Source: Fibrobacter succinogenes (GTDB lineage Bacteria > Fibrobacterota > Fibrobacteria > Fibrobacterales > CADBQJ01). From it: a stretch of 9,883 nucleotides of DNA. The translations under genes and the position numbers were made by a program. Location: the NCBI GenBank assembly GCA_902796785.1, contig CADBQJ010000046.1:1-9883 (forward strand), written 5' to 3'. Of this stretch, positions 1 to 6,241 are shown piece after piece. Position 1 is the stretch's first letter; the number at the start of each line of letters is the position of its first letter. The notes beneath the pieces were generated by a model. That model searched no databases. It was not told the DNA's origin and saw only the letters and a program-made list of their open reading frames with translations.

Positions 1-660
1 CCCGGGCGCGAGGCGCTCCTGGAGCGCTACCTGCTCTCGTGGCGCGGCCGACTGGACCGCCTCTACGTGCTGGGCGACCTCTTCGAGTTCTGGACGGAAT
101 ACGGCGACGTCGTCCCGCGCTGCGGGAGCGGCGTCGTGGCCGCCATGGCGCTCCTGGTCCGCGAGGGGACGGAGGTCCACCTCTTCGCGGGCAACCACGA
201 CTACGACGTCGGGCGCCACTTCGAGTCCCTCGGGATCGTCGTCCACCCCGACGGCTTCGAGACCGTGGAGCAGGGCAAGCGGCTCTTCCTCCACCACGGC
301 GACGGCCTCGCGGGCAACTGCCCCGGCTACCGCGCGCTGAAGGCCTTCCTCCGCAACCCGATCTGGAAGGCGGTCTGGCGGCTGGTCCATCCCGACCTGG
401 GGATGAAGGCCGCCCGAGTCGTCGGCGGGATCAGCCGCGCCCTCGGCAGGCCCGTCGTCGAGCCCGATCCCGAATACCTCGCGGCCGCCGACGCGCTCCT
501 CGCCACGGGGAAGTACGACGCGGTGGTGCACGGCCACACGCACCTGGCCTTCGTCATGGAACGCGGGCGGGGAACCTACGTCAACAGCGGCGAGTGGATC
601 TTCCACCCGCGCGCGGTGTTGATGGAGGACGGGGAGTTCCGCGTGGCGGAACCGGACTGA
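1..660 (+). CDS. lpxH: LpxH-like UDP-2,3-diacylglucosamine pyrophosphatase (5' truncated)
   Basis: This calcineurin-like metallophosphoesterase probably hydrolyses UDP-2,3-diacylglucosamine to lipid X and UMP, a cytosolic or inner-membrane-face step of lipid A synthesis. The frame is open from the first base of the window and ends at TGA 658-660, giving 219 visible residues. The N-terminal D-x-H metal motif lies outside the window. Visible metal-site motifs, in order, are GDLFEFW, GNHD, HHGD and HGHTH; these are the usual phosphoesterase blocks with the LpxH-type GDLFE/F-W signature. LpxH proteins are about 240-280 residues, so roughly 20-50 are missing. The next gene is convergent, with its stop 7 bp away. 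The phosphoesterase fold is certain. The LpxH substrate is inferred from family resemblance; a related phosphatase remains possible. Confidence 0.85.
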   Translation, partial: PGREALLERYLLSWRGRLDRLYVLGDLFEFWTEYGDVVPRCGSGVVAAMALLVREGTEVHLFAGNHDYDVGRHFESLGIVVHPDGFETVEQGKRLFLHHGDGLAGNCPGYRALKAFLRNPIWKAVWRLVHPDLGMKAARVVGGISRALGRPVVEPDPEYLAAADALLATGKYDAVVHGHTHLAFVMERGRGTYVNSGEWIFHPRAVLMEDGEFRVAEPD

Positions 661-667
661 GCGCCGT

Positions 668-1201
668 TCAGCCGGCGCGGTTGACCTTGCGCTGGAAGCT
701 CTTGCACGAGACCGGGGTCAGGGTCTTCTTCTTCACCTGGAAGCAGATCTCGCGCCATTCGCCGTATTCCTGCGGAAGCGAAAGGCGGAAGTACTTCTTC
801 TGCGCGGTGTTCCCGATTTCGATGTACTCCATGCGGTTGGCGATGGACTTCATCCGGTCGTCCTCCTCGAAGGAGACGTCGCCGATCATCTTGTCGGGGA
901 TCTTCACGGGGTCGAAGGCGGGAACGCGGAGTTCCGTCTCGTTGTTGTAGCGGGCCAGGAGGGCGCCCTTGGGCTGGATCAGCGGGCGGGCGATCTCTTC
1001 GGTGCCCTTGCTGCGGAAGACCTTGGTCTTCACGCCGCAGATGTCCATCATGTCGGGATCTTCGTCGAAGTTGATGCCGCGGCAGACCTCGGGCATGTTG
1101 TCGGGAATGACGTACGTCCCCTTCTTCTTGCCGGAGGAACAGCCGCACAGCAGGGCGACAGCCAGCAGTCCGGAGAGGGCGATGTACGTCGTTTTCTTCA
1201 T
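668..1201 (-). CDS. uncharacterised lipoprotein with four mature cysteines
   Basis: I do not recognise this 177-residue protein. It starts MKKTTYIALSGLLAVALLCG followed by Cys21, a signal-peptidase-II lipobox, so it should be a lipid-anchored envelope protein. A lysine-rich stretch, SSGKKKG, follows the anchor. The mature part has four more cysteines (Cys40, 55, 153, 166), two near each end, an even number compatible with two disulfides in the periplasm. There are no further membrane segments. The start is supported by a purine-rich GGCGGAG a few bases upstream of the ATG. It is convergent with the LpxH-like gene, and a large palindrome lies in its upstream region. No function is proposed; a role in envelope assembly would be a guess from localisation only. 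Confidence 0.85.
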   Translation of the reverse strand: MKKTTYIALSGLLAVALLCGCSSGKKKGTYVIPDNMPEVCRGINFDEDPDMMDICGVKTKVFRSKGTEEIARPLIQPKGALLARYNNETELRVPAFDPVKIPDKMIGDVSFEEDDRMKSIANRMEYIEIGNTAQKKYFRLSLPQEYGEWREICFQVKKKTLTPVSCKSFQRKVNRAG

Positions 1202-1236
1202 GGGTCTCCGCCTCGGGGAAAACCGAAGCTACATAA

Positions 1237-1265
1237 GAGTTAAATCAAAGGGGCATGCCGTGCAA
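1237..1265 (-). promoter_or_regulatory. candidate promoter of the four-cysteine lipoprotein gene
   Basis: Reading on the minus strand, TTGCAC (1260-1265) is followed 17 nt later by TAACTC (1237-1242), a plausible -35/-10 pair. It would give a leader of about 30 nt before the ATG at 1201. The -10 is a weak match, and a competing box, TAGCTTCGG, lies slightly downstream. The left arm of the palindrome covers the -35 and spacer, so any protein or RNA structure using that palindrome would touch this promoter. Confidence 0.3.
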
Positions 1266-1313
1266 CTTATAAGAGACTTATGCGGCAAAAGCGCACGGCA
1301 GGCCCCTAGATTT
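1242..1313. repeat. 70-bp imperfect palindrome between the B12 operon and the lipoprotein gene
   Basis: The arms GGGGCATGCCGTGC (1250-1263) and GCACGGCAGGCCCC (1293-1306) pair at 13 of 14 positions. An outer AAATC (1242-1246) pairs with GATTT (1309-1313) across a small internal loop. The 29-nt loop holds a second hairpin, ATAAG-AGA-CTTAT (about 1269-1281). On the minus strand the main stem is followed by a T-rich stretch, so it could terminate the upstream beta-propeller transcript. It also overlaps the likely promoter of the next gene, so an operator role is possible. I cannot tell these apart from sequence alone. Confidence 0.6.
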
Positions 1314-1331
1314 CGCCAAAAGCTAAAAAAT

Positions 1332-2426
1332 CTACTTCAGAATCGCAACCGAAATCGGGGCGGGATCGCCGTCGGCGTCGCCGAAGACGGCCCCGGCCTT
1401 GCCCTTCTTGAAGGTGCGGACGCCGGATCCGGCGTAATCCTGGTCGCCCACCACGAGCAGGTCGCCTTCCGCGTCGATGCCGCCGAAGGCGTTGACCACG
1501 CCGGCAACGGTTTCGAACGTGGCCTTGGAGTCGCCGATGGTCGCCTTGGCCACGACTTCGTCGCCGTAGGAGCGGTAGAGGCCGACCCAGACGTTGGAGC
1601 CGTCGGAGACCAGCTGCGAGGGCTTGGCCTTCAGCGCGGCTTCGTCCGCGAGTTCGGCGACCGCCATGTCGGAGAGGTCGACCGCGACGAGCGAGCCGTC
1701 GTTGTTGGAGGTTTCGGCGTAGTCGGGCGCGGCGCCGTAGACGGAGGAGCCCTTGCAGGCCACCAGCAGCCGGCCCTTGCTTTCGGCCAGCGCGATCGGG
1801 TCGACGCAGTGGAGTTCGACGCTGTCGACCAGCGTCTGCTTCTTGCCGTCGAAGACCAGCAGCATGCCGTTGGAGTCGGGGGCGAAGTTGGCGTCCATGC
1901 GTTCGAGCGTCACGTAGATCCGGTCGCCGACGGCCAGGGCGGCGGAGGGGTTGGCGAAGCCGGAGTCGGCCGCGAAGCGGGAGACGTCGACCGACTTCTT
2001 CGCCTTGCCGGTGGCGAGGTCGAGGAAGACGACCTTGTCGGCGCCGAAGAGGGTGGCCAGGCCGACGCCCTTGTCCGCCTTGACCAGCGCGTAGGGGTTG
2101 GCGCCGGCGCCGAGCGATTCCTGGTAGAGGACTTCGTCGGTCTCGGGGTCGATCCGGACGACGTTGTCGGCGCCCATGCGTTCCAGCACGAAGACGGCGC
2201 CGTCGAAGGAGACGACCTTCGAGTCCTGGTAGACTTCGAGCGCGAGCGCGGTTTCGACGGTGTCGACGGCCGCGCGGAGTTCGCCGGTCGTGTAGTCCGA
2301 GGCGACCCAGTAGATCTTGGTCGCGCCGGACTCGTTGCCGCCGCTGGACGAGCCTTCGCTGTCGGAGCAGCCGGAGAGCGCCGCGACCGCCGCGGCGAGG
2401 GTGACGAGAAGAAGGGATTTCTTCAT
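1332..2426 (-). CDS. beta-propeller surface lipoprotein, BtuG-like candidate cobalamin-binding partner
   Basis: This 364-residue protein has a lipoprotein signal, MKKSLLLVTLAAAVAALSG then Cys20, followed by a Ser/Gly/acidic linker (CSDSEGSSSGG). The acidic residues right after the lipid cysteine resemble the surface-export signal of Bacteroidota lipoproteins. The rest is made of repeated beta-rich units with YVTN/YncE-like phrases (VFVLERMGADNVVRIDPETD; IYVTLERMDANF; LLVFD), typical of a beta-propeller. The ATG has a strong ribosome binding site (AAGGAAGGA) and overlaps the receptor stop codon by 4 nt (ATGA), so the two are translationally coupled under one cobalamin riboswitch. BtuG of Bacteroides is a propeller lipoprotein that captures B12 on the cell surface and hands it to BtuB. 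That role is inferred here from fold and context, not from recognised ligand residues. The reading frame stays open far upstream, but that part is the shadow of the receptor gene. Confidence 0.9.
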   Translation of the reverse strand: MKKSLLLVTLAAAVAALSGCSDSEGSSSGGNESGATKIYWVASDYTTGELRAAVDTVETALALEVYQDSKVVSFDGAVFVLERMGADNVVRIDPETDEVLYQESLGAGANPYALVKADKGVGLATLFGADKVVFLDLATGKAKKSVDVSRFAADSGFANPSAALAVGDRIYVTLERMDANFAPDSNGMLLVFDGKKQTLVDSVELHCVDPIALAESKGRLLVACKGSSVYGAAPDYAETSNNDGSLVAVDLSDMAVAELADEAALKAKPSQLVSDGSNVWVGLYRSYGDEVVAKATIGDSKATFETVAGVVNAFGGIDAEGDLLVVGDQDYAGSGVRTFKKGKAGAVFGDADGDPAPISVAILK

Positions 2427-4372
2427 TGTTGTCCTTCCTTGTTGGGGTGGTTGGTTGACGAAAGGAATCCGGCCTGGACGCCGACGAGGACGGTGCGCCC
2501 GGGCGAAGGGTAGGAGGAGTAGGCGCTTTCCGGCGCCCGGTCGAGCAGGTCCTCGAACTGGACGGAGAAGCGCAGGCGCGGGGTGGCCTGCCAGCGCGCG
2601 CCGCAGCCGAGCTGCGCCGCGGCGTCCACGCGGCGGCGGTTCGCCCGGTCGCGCCAGAAGGGGGAGACCAGCGCGAGCCGGAGGTCCGTCTCGACCGGCC
2701 CCGCGGAGAAGGTCGCGCCGAGGCGCGAGGTCCACTCGGGCACGTTGGGCAGGCGCAGCGAGCGGTAGGCGCGGACGCTCCCGCGGTCGACGGCGCGGGT
2801 CCATTCGCCCGAGGCGCGGAACGAGGCCCACCGCGCGGGGCGGACCGAGGCGAGGAGCTCCGCGCCCGTGACGCGCGCGGCCCCGACGTTGATCGCCTTC
2901 GAGAGCTCGCCGCTGGTGACGAAGACCACGGTGCGGTCGAGCCGGTTGTCGTGGAAGGCCCCCTCGACCGACCAGAGCGGGGAAGTGCGCGAGAAGCCGA
3001 TCTCCCACTTCACGCTCTCCTCGGAGCGGAGGTCCGGCGAGGGAAGCGTGCCGCGCCGCGCCCCGAACCGCTCCCGCAGCGTGGGCGCCTGCACGCCGCG
3101 CGCGCAGTAGGAGTGGAAGAGCAGCGACGGGGTCGGGGCGAAGCTCCAGACGACGCGCGCGCTCCCGTCGACGTCGGAGCGCTCGATCGAGTCGTCGGTC
3201 GCGCCGTTCGCGGCGCTCTCGGCCCGGACGTCGACGGCCCCCTGCACGCCCAGCCGCATCCGGCGCGAAAAGCGGCGGGCCAGCGAAAGCGAGCTCTGCG
3301 AGCGCAGCCGCGAGGCGTCCCAGTCCCAGTTCGCCTGGCCCGCCAGGTTGCGCGGCACGAGCGTCTCCGCGCCGGCGCGCTCCGCCAGGGCGATCTCCCA
3401 CGCCGGCACGGGGTTCCAGTGCAGCCGCGCCGTGGCGTTCAGGGCGTCGGTCTCGTTCTCGAGCGCGACGTCGCCCCGGGTGATGTTGGAGAGGTGGTCC
3501 TCGTCGCCCCATTCCATCCGGTTCCACTCCAGGCGCCCGCCCAGCCCGAGCTCCAGGTCGGCCTCGCCCGGGAACGGGAGGTCGCGCCCCCAGGAGAGGC
3601 CCGCCTGCGCCGCGCGGTTCTCGTACCCGGCGCTCACGGTGCGCGCCCCTTCGGCGCCGGGCAGCCCGCCCCAGTCGGAGCGGAGCGAAAAGTTCCGCCG
3701 CAGCGATCCGCCCAGCGCGGGGACCGTGGACCTGTGCGTCAGCGCGAAGGAGGTGTACTCCGCGTTGTTCAGCGCCCGCACGGTGTCGTCGTTCTTGTTG
3801 TAGGGGGTGCGGTTGCGGTCGAGGTAGTCGTAGTCGTTGTCGGAATGGACCATCGAGACGGAGGTGGTCCCGTTCGGCCCGCCGACGGAGACGGAGTGGC
3901 GGTGGGTGTTGTACGACCCGTAGGCGAATTCGGCGCGGACCCGCTCCTCCTGCCGTTCGCGCGAGCGGAGGACGATCGCGCCGCCCACGCCGTCGGCCCC
4001 GTATTCGCCGGGGAGGAAGCCGCGGAAGACCTCGACCGAGCCGATCGACGCGGGGTCGATCTTCCCCAGGTCCACCGCGCCGGAATGGGCGTCGTTCAGG
4101 AGCTGGTCGTCCCAGAAGACGAGCACGCGCCCGCCGTTCACGCCGCGCATCGAGAGCTCCGCGTACGCGCCCACGCCGCCGTAGGTCCGCACGGAGATTC
4201 CCGGCAGTTCGGCCAGCAGTTCGGGGAGGGAGAGGTTGCGGCCGCGCCACTGTTCGGCGTCGACCGCGACGGAGGACTGCTCGCGGGGAAGCTCGCCCTC
4301 GCCGACGACGAACTCGGCCCGCAGCCGCGAAGGTTCGGCGCCCCCGTCCGTGGAGGCGTGCGCCGCGCCCAT
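2423..4372 (-). CDS. btuB: TonB-dependent outer-membrane receptor, BtuB-like cobalamin transporter
   Basis: This is an outer-membrane beta-barrel with a plug domain that imports a ligand using TonB energy. Counting from the ATG at 4372 (649 residues), a TonB-box-like segment (AEFVVGEGE) lies near residues 19-27. The plug spans about 31-137, with the typical LPELLAELPGISVR, SMRGVNGGRVLVFWDDQ and IGSVEVFRGFLPGEYGADGVG blocks. The barrel follows, with alternating aromatic strands to Phe636. A 13-residue polar tail after that Phe is unusual and arises where the gene runs into the lipoprotein start. The upstream cobalamin riboswitch is the main reason to call the ligand B12. The ATG leaves no signal peptide. 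In-frame codons upstream (LPLLVCCACMGAAHA) look like one, so translation probably starts at an AUC codon at 4427-4429, behind GGGGGA with 6-nt spacing, giving 668 residues. An error or edited base there is the alternative. Confidence 0.93.
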   Translation of the reverse strand: MGAAHASTDGGAEPSRLRAEFVVGEGELPREQSSVAVDAEQWRGRNLSLPELLAELPGISVRTYGGVGAYAELSMRGVNGGRVLVFWDDQLLNDAHSGAVDLGKIDPASIGSVEVFRGFLPGEYGADGVGGAIVLRSRERQEERVRAEFAYGSYNTHRHSVSVGGPNGTTSVSMVHSDNDYDYLDRNRTPYNKNDDTVRALNNAEYTSFALTHRSTVPALGGSLRRNFSLRSDWGGLPGAEGARTVSAGYENRAAQAGLSWGRDLPFPGEADLELGLGGRLEWNRMEWGDEDHLSNITRGDVALENETDALNATARLHWNPVPAWEIALAERAGAETLVPRNLAGQANWDWDASRLRSQSSLSLARRFSRRMRLGVQGAVDVRAESAANGATDDSIERSDVDGSARVVWSFAPTPSLLFHSYCARGVQAPTLRERFGARRGTLPSPDLRSEESVKWEIGFSRTSPLWSVEGAFHDNRLDRTVVFVTSGELSKAINVGAARVTGAELLASVRPARWASFRASGEWTRAVDRGSVRAYRSLRLPNVPEWTSRLGATFSAGPVETDLRLALVSPFWRDRANRRRVDAAAQLGCGARWQATPRLRFSVQFEDLLDRAPESAYSSYPSPGRTVLVGVQAGFLSSTNHPNKEGQQ

Positions 4373-4460
4373 GCAGGCGCAGCAGACGAGGAGCGGAAGC
4401 CCCCGCGCCGCGATGTCCGACCTGGAGATCGTTCGTCCCCCGATGGATGAAGGTTTGGCG

Positions 4461-4646
4461 CTGAGGCAGGTCTTCTGGCTCGGGTTCGTCCTAGGCCGGC
4501 CTTCCCGTTCCCCGCCGCGAAGCGGGGAGCAGTGGCGTGATCGGCTTCGTCGCCCTCACAGCGGCGGGACCGCCTCCGCTTCGAACGGAGTTCCCTGTTT
4601 CCCTTCCGCGCGGGCGCCCGTGCGCCTCCCGCGGAAGACCTCTGCG
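4461..4646 (-). ncRNA. cobalamin (B12) riboswitch
   Basis: On the minus strand the conserved parts appear in order: GGGAACTCCG followed by a CGGAGG stem partner, then CCCGCCGCTGTGAGGG, GAAGCCGATCACGCCACTG, CGGGAAGGC and the B12 box AGCCAGAAGACCTGCC (4465-4480). The box matches the family consensus. The closing P1 stem forms between GCAGaGGTCTTC at the 5' end (4634-4645) and GAAGACCTGC in the box. Only about 30 nt separate the box from the receptor's apparent start, with no U-run terminator between. Control is therefore more likely by hiding the ribosome binding site (GGGGGA) than by terminating transcription. Cobalamin binding is expected to lower expression of the receptor and lipoprotein. 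Confidence 0.95.
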
Positions 4647-4653
4647 CATGTCT

Positions 4654-4690
4654 CCCGAAATCTAGCAAAAAGATTTTGTATGTAAGAAAA
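4654..4690 (-). promoter_or_regulatory. promoter of the riboswitch-btuB operon
   Basis: TTGCTAGATTTCGGG lies at 4654-4668 on the minus strand, with TAGATT (4659-4664) as the -10 hexamer. It is preceded by an AT-rich tract unusual for this GC-rich window. Transcription would start about 5-10 nt before the riboswitch P1 stem, which fits. The same 15 bases occur directly before cysE. No convincing -35 box is seen; it looks like an extended or Bacteroidota-type TAnnTTT element. Confidence 0.65.
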
Positions 4691-4702
4691 TAAGCGCTGC
4701 GC

Positions 4703-4736
4703 GGAAAAAGAAGAACGCCTCCCGGAGGAGGCGTTC
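4703..4736 (-). terminator. intrinsic terminator of the HU gene
   Basis: A perfect 10-bp stem (GAACGCCTCC / GGAGGCGTTC, 4713-4722 with 4727-4736) encloses a 4-nt loop. On the minus strand it is followed by TTCTTTTTCC. It sits 23 nt past the HU stop and separates that gene from the B12 operon promoter. Confidence 0.9.
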
Positions 4737-4759
4737 CGCGCGTCTTCGGTCGGGAAGGC

Positions 4760-5062
4760 CTACTTCTTGCCGGCCTTGCACTTGGCGGCGCTGGCCTTCA
4801 GGTCGGAGCCGGCCTTGAAGCTGACGCTCTTGGAGGCCTTGATGGTGATCTGTTCGCCGGTGGCGGGGTTGCGGCCCTTGCGAGCCTTGCGGGCCTTGAC
4901 GGCGAAGGTGCCGAAGCCGACGAGGGCGACGGCGCCGTCCTTGGCGATGCCCTTCTTGATGGCGTCGAGGATGGCGTCGATGGCGCGGCCGGCGGCGGCC
5001 TTGGAGTCGATGCCGGAGGCCTTGTCCTTGACGAGAACGTCGATGAGTTCCTGCTTGTTCAT
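4760..5062 (-). CDS. hup: HU-family DNA-binding (nucleoid) protein
   Basis: This small basic dimeric protein bends and compacts DNA. It has 100 residues and starts [10 protein letters not shown], the standard HU/IHF N-terminus. It carries the family landmarks GFGTF (49-53) and the arm-tip signature GRNPATGE (63-70), whose Pro66 is the DNA-intercalating residue. HU proteins are usually 90-95 residues; the extra few here form a short lysine-rich tail ([12 protein letters not shown]) with one cysteine. The ATG follows a good ribosome binding site (GAGGGA). The gene has its own sigma-70-like promoter and terminator, so it is a single-gene unit. HU and IHF subunits are not always separable by sequence. 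The lack of an obvious partner favours a homodimeric HU. Confidence 0.97.
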   Translation of the reverse strand: MNKQELIDVLVKDKASGIDSKAAAGRAIDAILDAIKKGIAKDGAVALVGFGTFAVKARKARKGRNPATGEQITIKASKSVSFKAGSDLKASAAKCKAGKK

Positions 5063-5098
5063 GTGTTGTCCCTCTTTGTGGGTTGGTGTGAAGAATGA

Positions 5099-5148
5099 AG
5101 GGCTTCGCCCGTTGAAAGAAGATATAGCCGTTTTTCCCCTTTTGTCAA
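5099..5148 (-). promoter_or_regulatory. promoter and leader of the HU gene
   Basis: On the minus strand a consensus -35 TTGACA (5143-5148) and a 16-nt spacer precede TATATC (5121-5126). This is the best classical promoter in the window, in keeping with a strongly expressed gene. The leader is about 50 nt and begins with a small GGGC-GAA-GCCC hairpin (about 5100-5110) before the AGAGGGA ribosome binding site. Confidence 0.75.
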
Positions 5149-5168
5149 AGGGTTCGGCGCGGAATTTC

Positions 5169-5218
5169 GGAAAAATTTTTCCGGGCCCGGAACGGCCCGA
5201 ATCCCCGAACTTCGGGCC
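5169..5218 (-). terminator. probable terminator of cysE
   Basis: Directly after the cysE stop, the minus strand carries GGCCCGAA / TTCGGGCC (5211-5218 with 5194-5201), an 8-bp stem with a 9-nt loop. A second palindrome, TTCCGGGCCCGGAA, follows and runs into AAATTTTT. Either hairpin could terminate; the second has the T-run right after it. It lies upstream of the HU promoter and would insulate it from cysE transcription. Confidence 0.6.
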
Positions 5219-5219
5219 C

Positions 5220-6026
5220 TCAGGCCGGGTCCAGGAAGTCGACGTTCATCTCCAGGCCGGGGGCGTCGCAGCGCGGCACGCCCACCTTGACCGCCGGCAC
5301 GCCCGCGTAGGTGGTGTGCGGGGGGACGTCGGTCAGCACCACGGCGCCGGCGCCGATCTTGGCCCCGCGCCCGATGCGGATGTTGCCCAGGAGCTGCGCG
5401 TGGGCGCTCAGCAGCACGCCGTCGCCCACCTTGGGGTGCCGGTCCCCCGTCTCCTTGCCGGTGCCGCCCAGGGTGACGCCGTGGAAGATGGAGACGTCGT
5501 TCCCCACGCGCGCCGTCTCGCCGATCACCAGGCCGGTGGCATGGTCGACGTGGACGCCGTGGCCGATGACCGCCGCGGGGTGGATGTCCACGCCGAAACG
5601 GGCGGAAACGGCGCTCTGGAGCATTTTCGCGCCGATCGGCTGGCCGGAGGTCCAGAGGACGTGGGCGATGCGGTGGATCTGGAGGGAGTGGAACCCCTTG
5701 CTGAAGAGCAGCGTCTCGCTCAGCAGCTCCAGCGCGGGGTCGCGGTCGACGGCGGCCGTCAGGTCGACGGCGGCGCTGGCGGCGATCGCCGGATGGGCCT
5801 CGAGCACGCGCGAGAAGAGCGAGGCCAGCTCCGCGCGGTCCAGGCCGTCGGCGCGGCGCAGGCGCGAGGAGAGGACCTCCACGAGGCAGTCGGCGAAGTC
5901 CTTCCGGTCCAGGATCGTCCGGCGGAGCAGGGGAGCCGTCATGGGCTCGCTTTTCGCGAGCGCCCGGGCCTCCTTGCGCAGTTTCGCCCAGAAGAGGTCG
6001 ATGTCGATGGCCGGGGTCTTCGTCAT
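5220..6026 (-). CDS. cysE: serine O-acetyltransferase
   Basis: This enzyme makes O-acetylserine from serine and acetyl-CoA, the first committed step of cysteine synthesis in the cytosol. The protein has 268 residues (E. coli CysE has 273). It contains an N-terminal helical domain with the DRDPA motif (94-98), then a left-handed beta-helix built of hexapeptide repeats (about 145-235). Catalytic features are the DHATG motif (His162) and DRHPK (His197), plus the VTLGGTGK block. It ends in a long C-terminal tail after the helix, where CysE proteins usually bind cysteine or CysK. The frame stays open upstream through the tRNA, but the start at 6026 gives the usual length and lies 7 nt after a TAGATT promoter box. 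No other sulfur genes are adjacent. Confidence 0.95.
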   Translation of the reverse strand: MTKTPAIDIDLFWAKLRKEARALAKSEPMTAPLLRRTILDRKDFADCLVEVLSSRLRRADGLDRAELASLFSRVLEAHPAIAASAAVDLTAAVDRDPALELLSETLLFSKGFHSLQIHRIAHVLWTSGQPIGAKMLQSAVSARFGVDIHPAAVIGHGVHVDHATGLVIGETARVGNDVSIFHGVTLGGTGKETGDRHPKVGDGVLLSAHAQLLGNIRIGRGAKIGAGAVVLTDVPPHTTYAGVPAVKVGVPRCDAPGLEMNVDFLDPA

Positions 6027-6028
6027 GG

Positions 6029-6043
6029 CCCGAAATCTAGCAA
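6029..6043 (-). promoter_or_regulatory. promoter -10 region of cysE next to its start codon
   Basis: TTGCTAGATTTCGGG is identical over 15 nt to the element before the B12 riboswitch. TAGATT (6034-6039) ends 7 nt before the cysE ATG, so a transcript started here would have almost no leader. The bases between (TCGGGCC) contain no normal ribosome binding site. Confidence 0.5.
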
Positions 6044-6079
6044 GCCGCGGGCCCCCGTCGGCGCGGGCCCGCCGGAACG

Positions 6080-6112
6080 GAAAAAGACCCCCGGCGGAAG
6101 CCGGGGGCCTTT
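6080..6112 (-). terminator. terminator of tRNA-His (possibly bidirectional)
   Basis: A perfect 8-bp GC stem (CCCCCGGC / GCCGGGGG, 6088-6095 with 6100-6107) encloses a 4-nt loop. It is followed on the minus strand by TCTTTTTC. It begins a few bases after the tRNA 3' end and precedes the cysE promoter. The plus strand also has a short T-run after the stem. Confidence 0.88.
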
Positions 6113-6115
6113 TCG

Positions 6116-6189
6116 GGTGAGTGAAGGGATTCGAACCCTCGACATCCAGAATCACAATCTGGGACTCTAACCAGCTGAGCTACACTCAC
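6116..6189 (-). tRNA. tRNA-His (GTG anticodon)
   Basis: The cloverleaf folds fully on the minus strand. It has acceptor GTGAGTG / CACTCAC, a D-arm in GTAGCTCAGCTGGTTAGAG, anticodon stem CCAGA / TCTGG with loop TTGTGAT (anticodon GTG), and T-loop TTCGAAT. Position 73 is C, and the base just before the 5' end (6190) encodes G. The extra G(-1):C73 pair that identifies histidine tRNAs is therefore encoded in the DNA. The 3' CCA is not encoded. It lies between the small putative zinc-site protein gene and cysE, with its own promoter and terminator. Confidence 0.97.
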
Positions 6190-6199
6190 CGTGCGAGCC

Positions 6200-6229
6200 C
6201 AAATGTAGGAAATCTTCCCGCGGGTGCAA
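6200..6229 (-). promoter_or_regulatory. promoter of tRNA-His
   Basis: On the minus strand TTGCAC (6224-6229), a 16-nt spacer and TACATTTG (6200-6207) form a good promoter whose start point falls a few bases before the tRNA. The -10 matches the TAnnTTTG form known from Bacteroidota. Confidence 0.65.
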
Positions 6230-6241
6230 GGCCCGGGCGGC

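Noticed and set aside
658..680. GCGCCG/CGGCGC hairpin at the meeting point of the two convergent genes as a terminator
   Set aside because: The stem is short, has no T-run on either side, and lies mostly within coding sequence. It may slow polymerase but is not supported as an intrinsic terminator.
1307..1313. TAGATTT on the plus strand as a further copy of the promoter element
   Set aside because: No plus-strand gene follows it, and it is explained as the outer arm of the palindrome.
969..2513. Long plus-strand open frame opposite the lipoprotein genes
   Set aside because: Its sequence is low-complexity Val/Gly/Asp/Arg, typical of an antisense shadow in high-GC DNA. It has no domain and crosses two convincing genes.
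2427..4250. Open frame continuing upstream of the beta-propeller start, which would make a 972-residue fusion
   Set aside because: It is an Arg/Pro-rich shadow of the TonB receptor in another frame. The lipobox Met at 2426 has a strong ribosome binding site and is the real start.
2951..4450. Plus-strand open frame of about 500 codons antisense to the receptor
   Set aside because: Composition is shadow-like (Arg/Val/Gly-rich). The minus-strand receptor has clear domain structure.
6027..6155. Longer cysE start, giving 311 residues
   Set aside because: The extension would run through the tRNA-His terminator and into the tRNA itself. The start at 6026 gives the usual CysE length.
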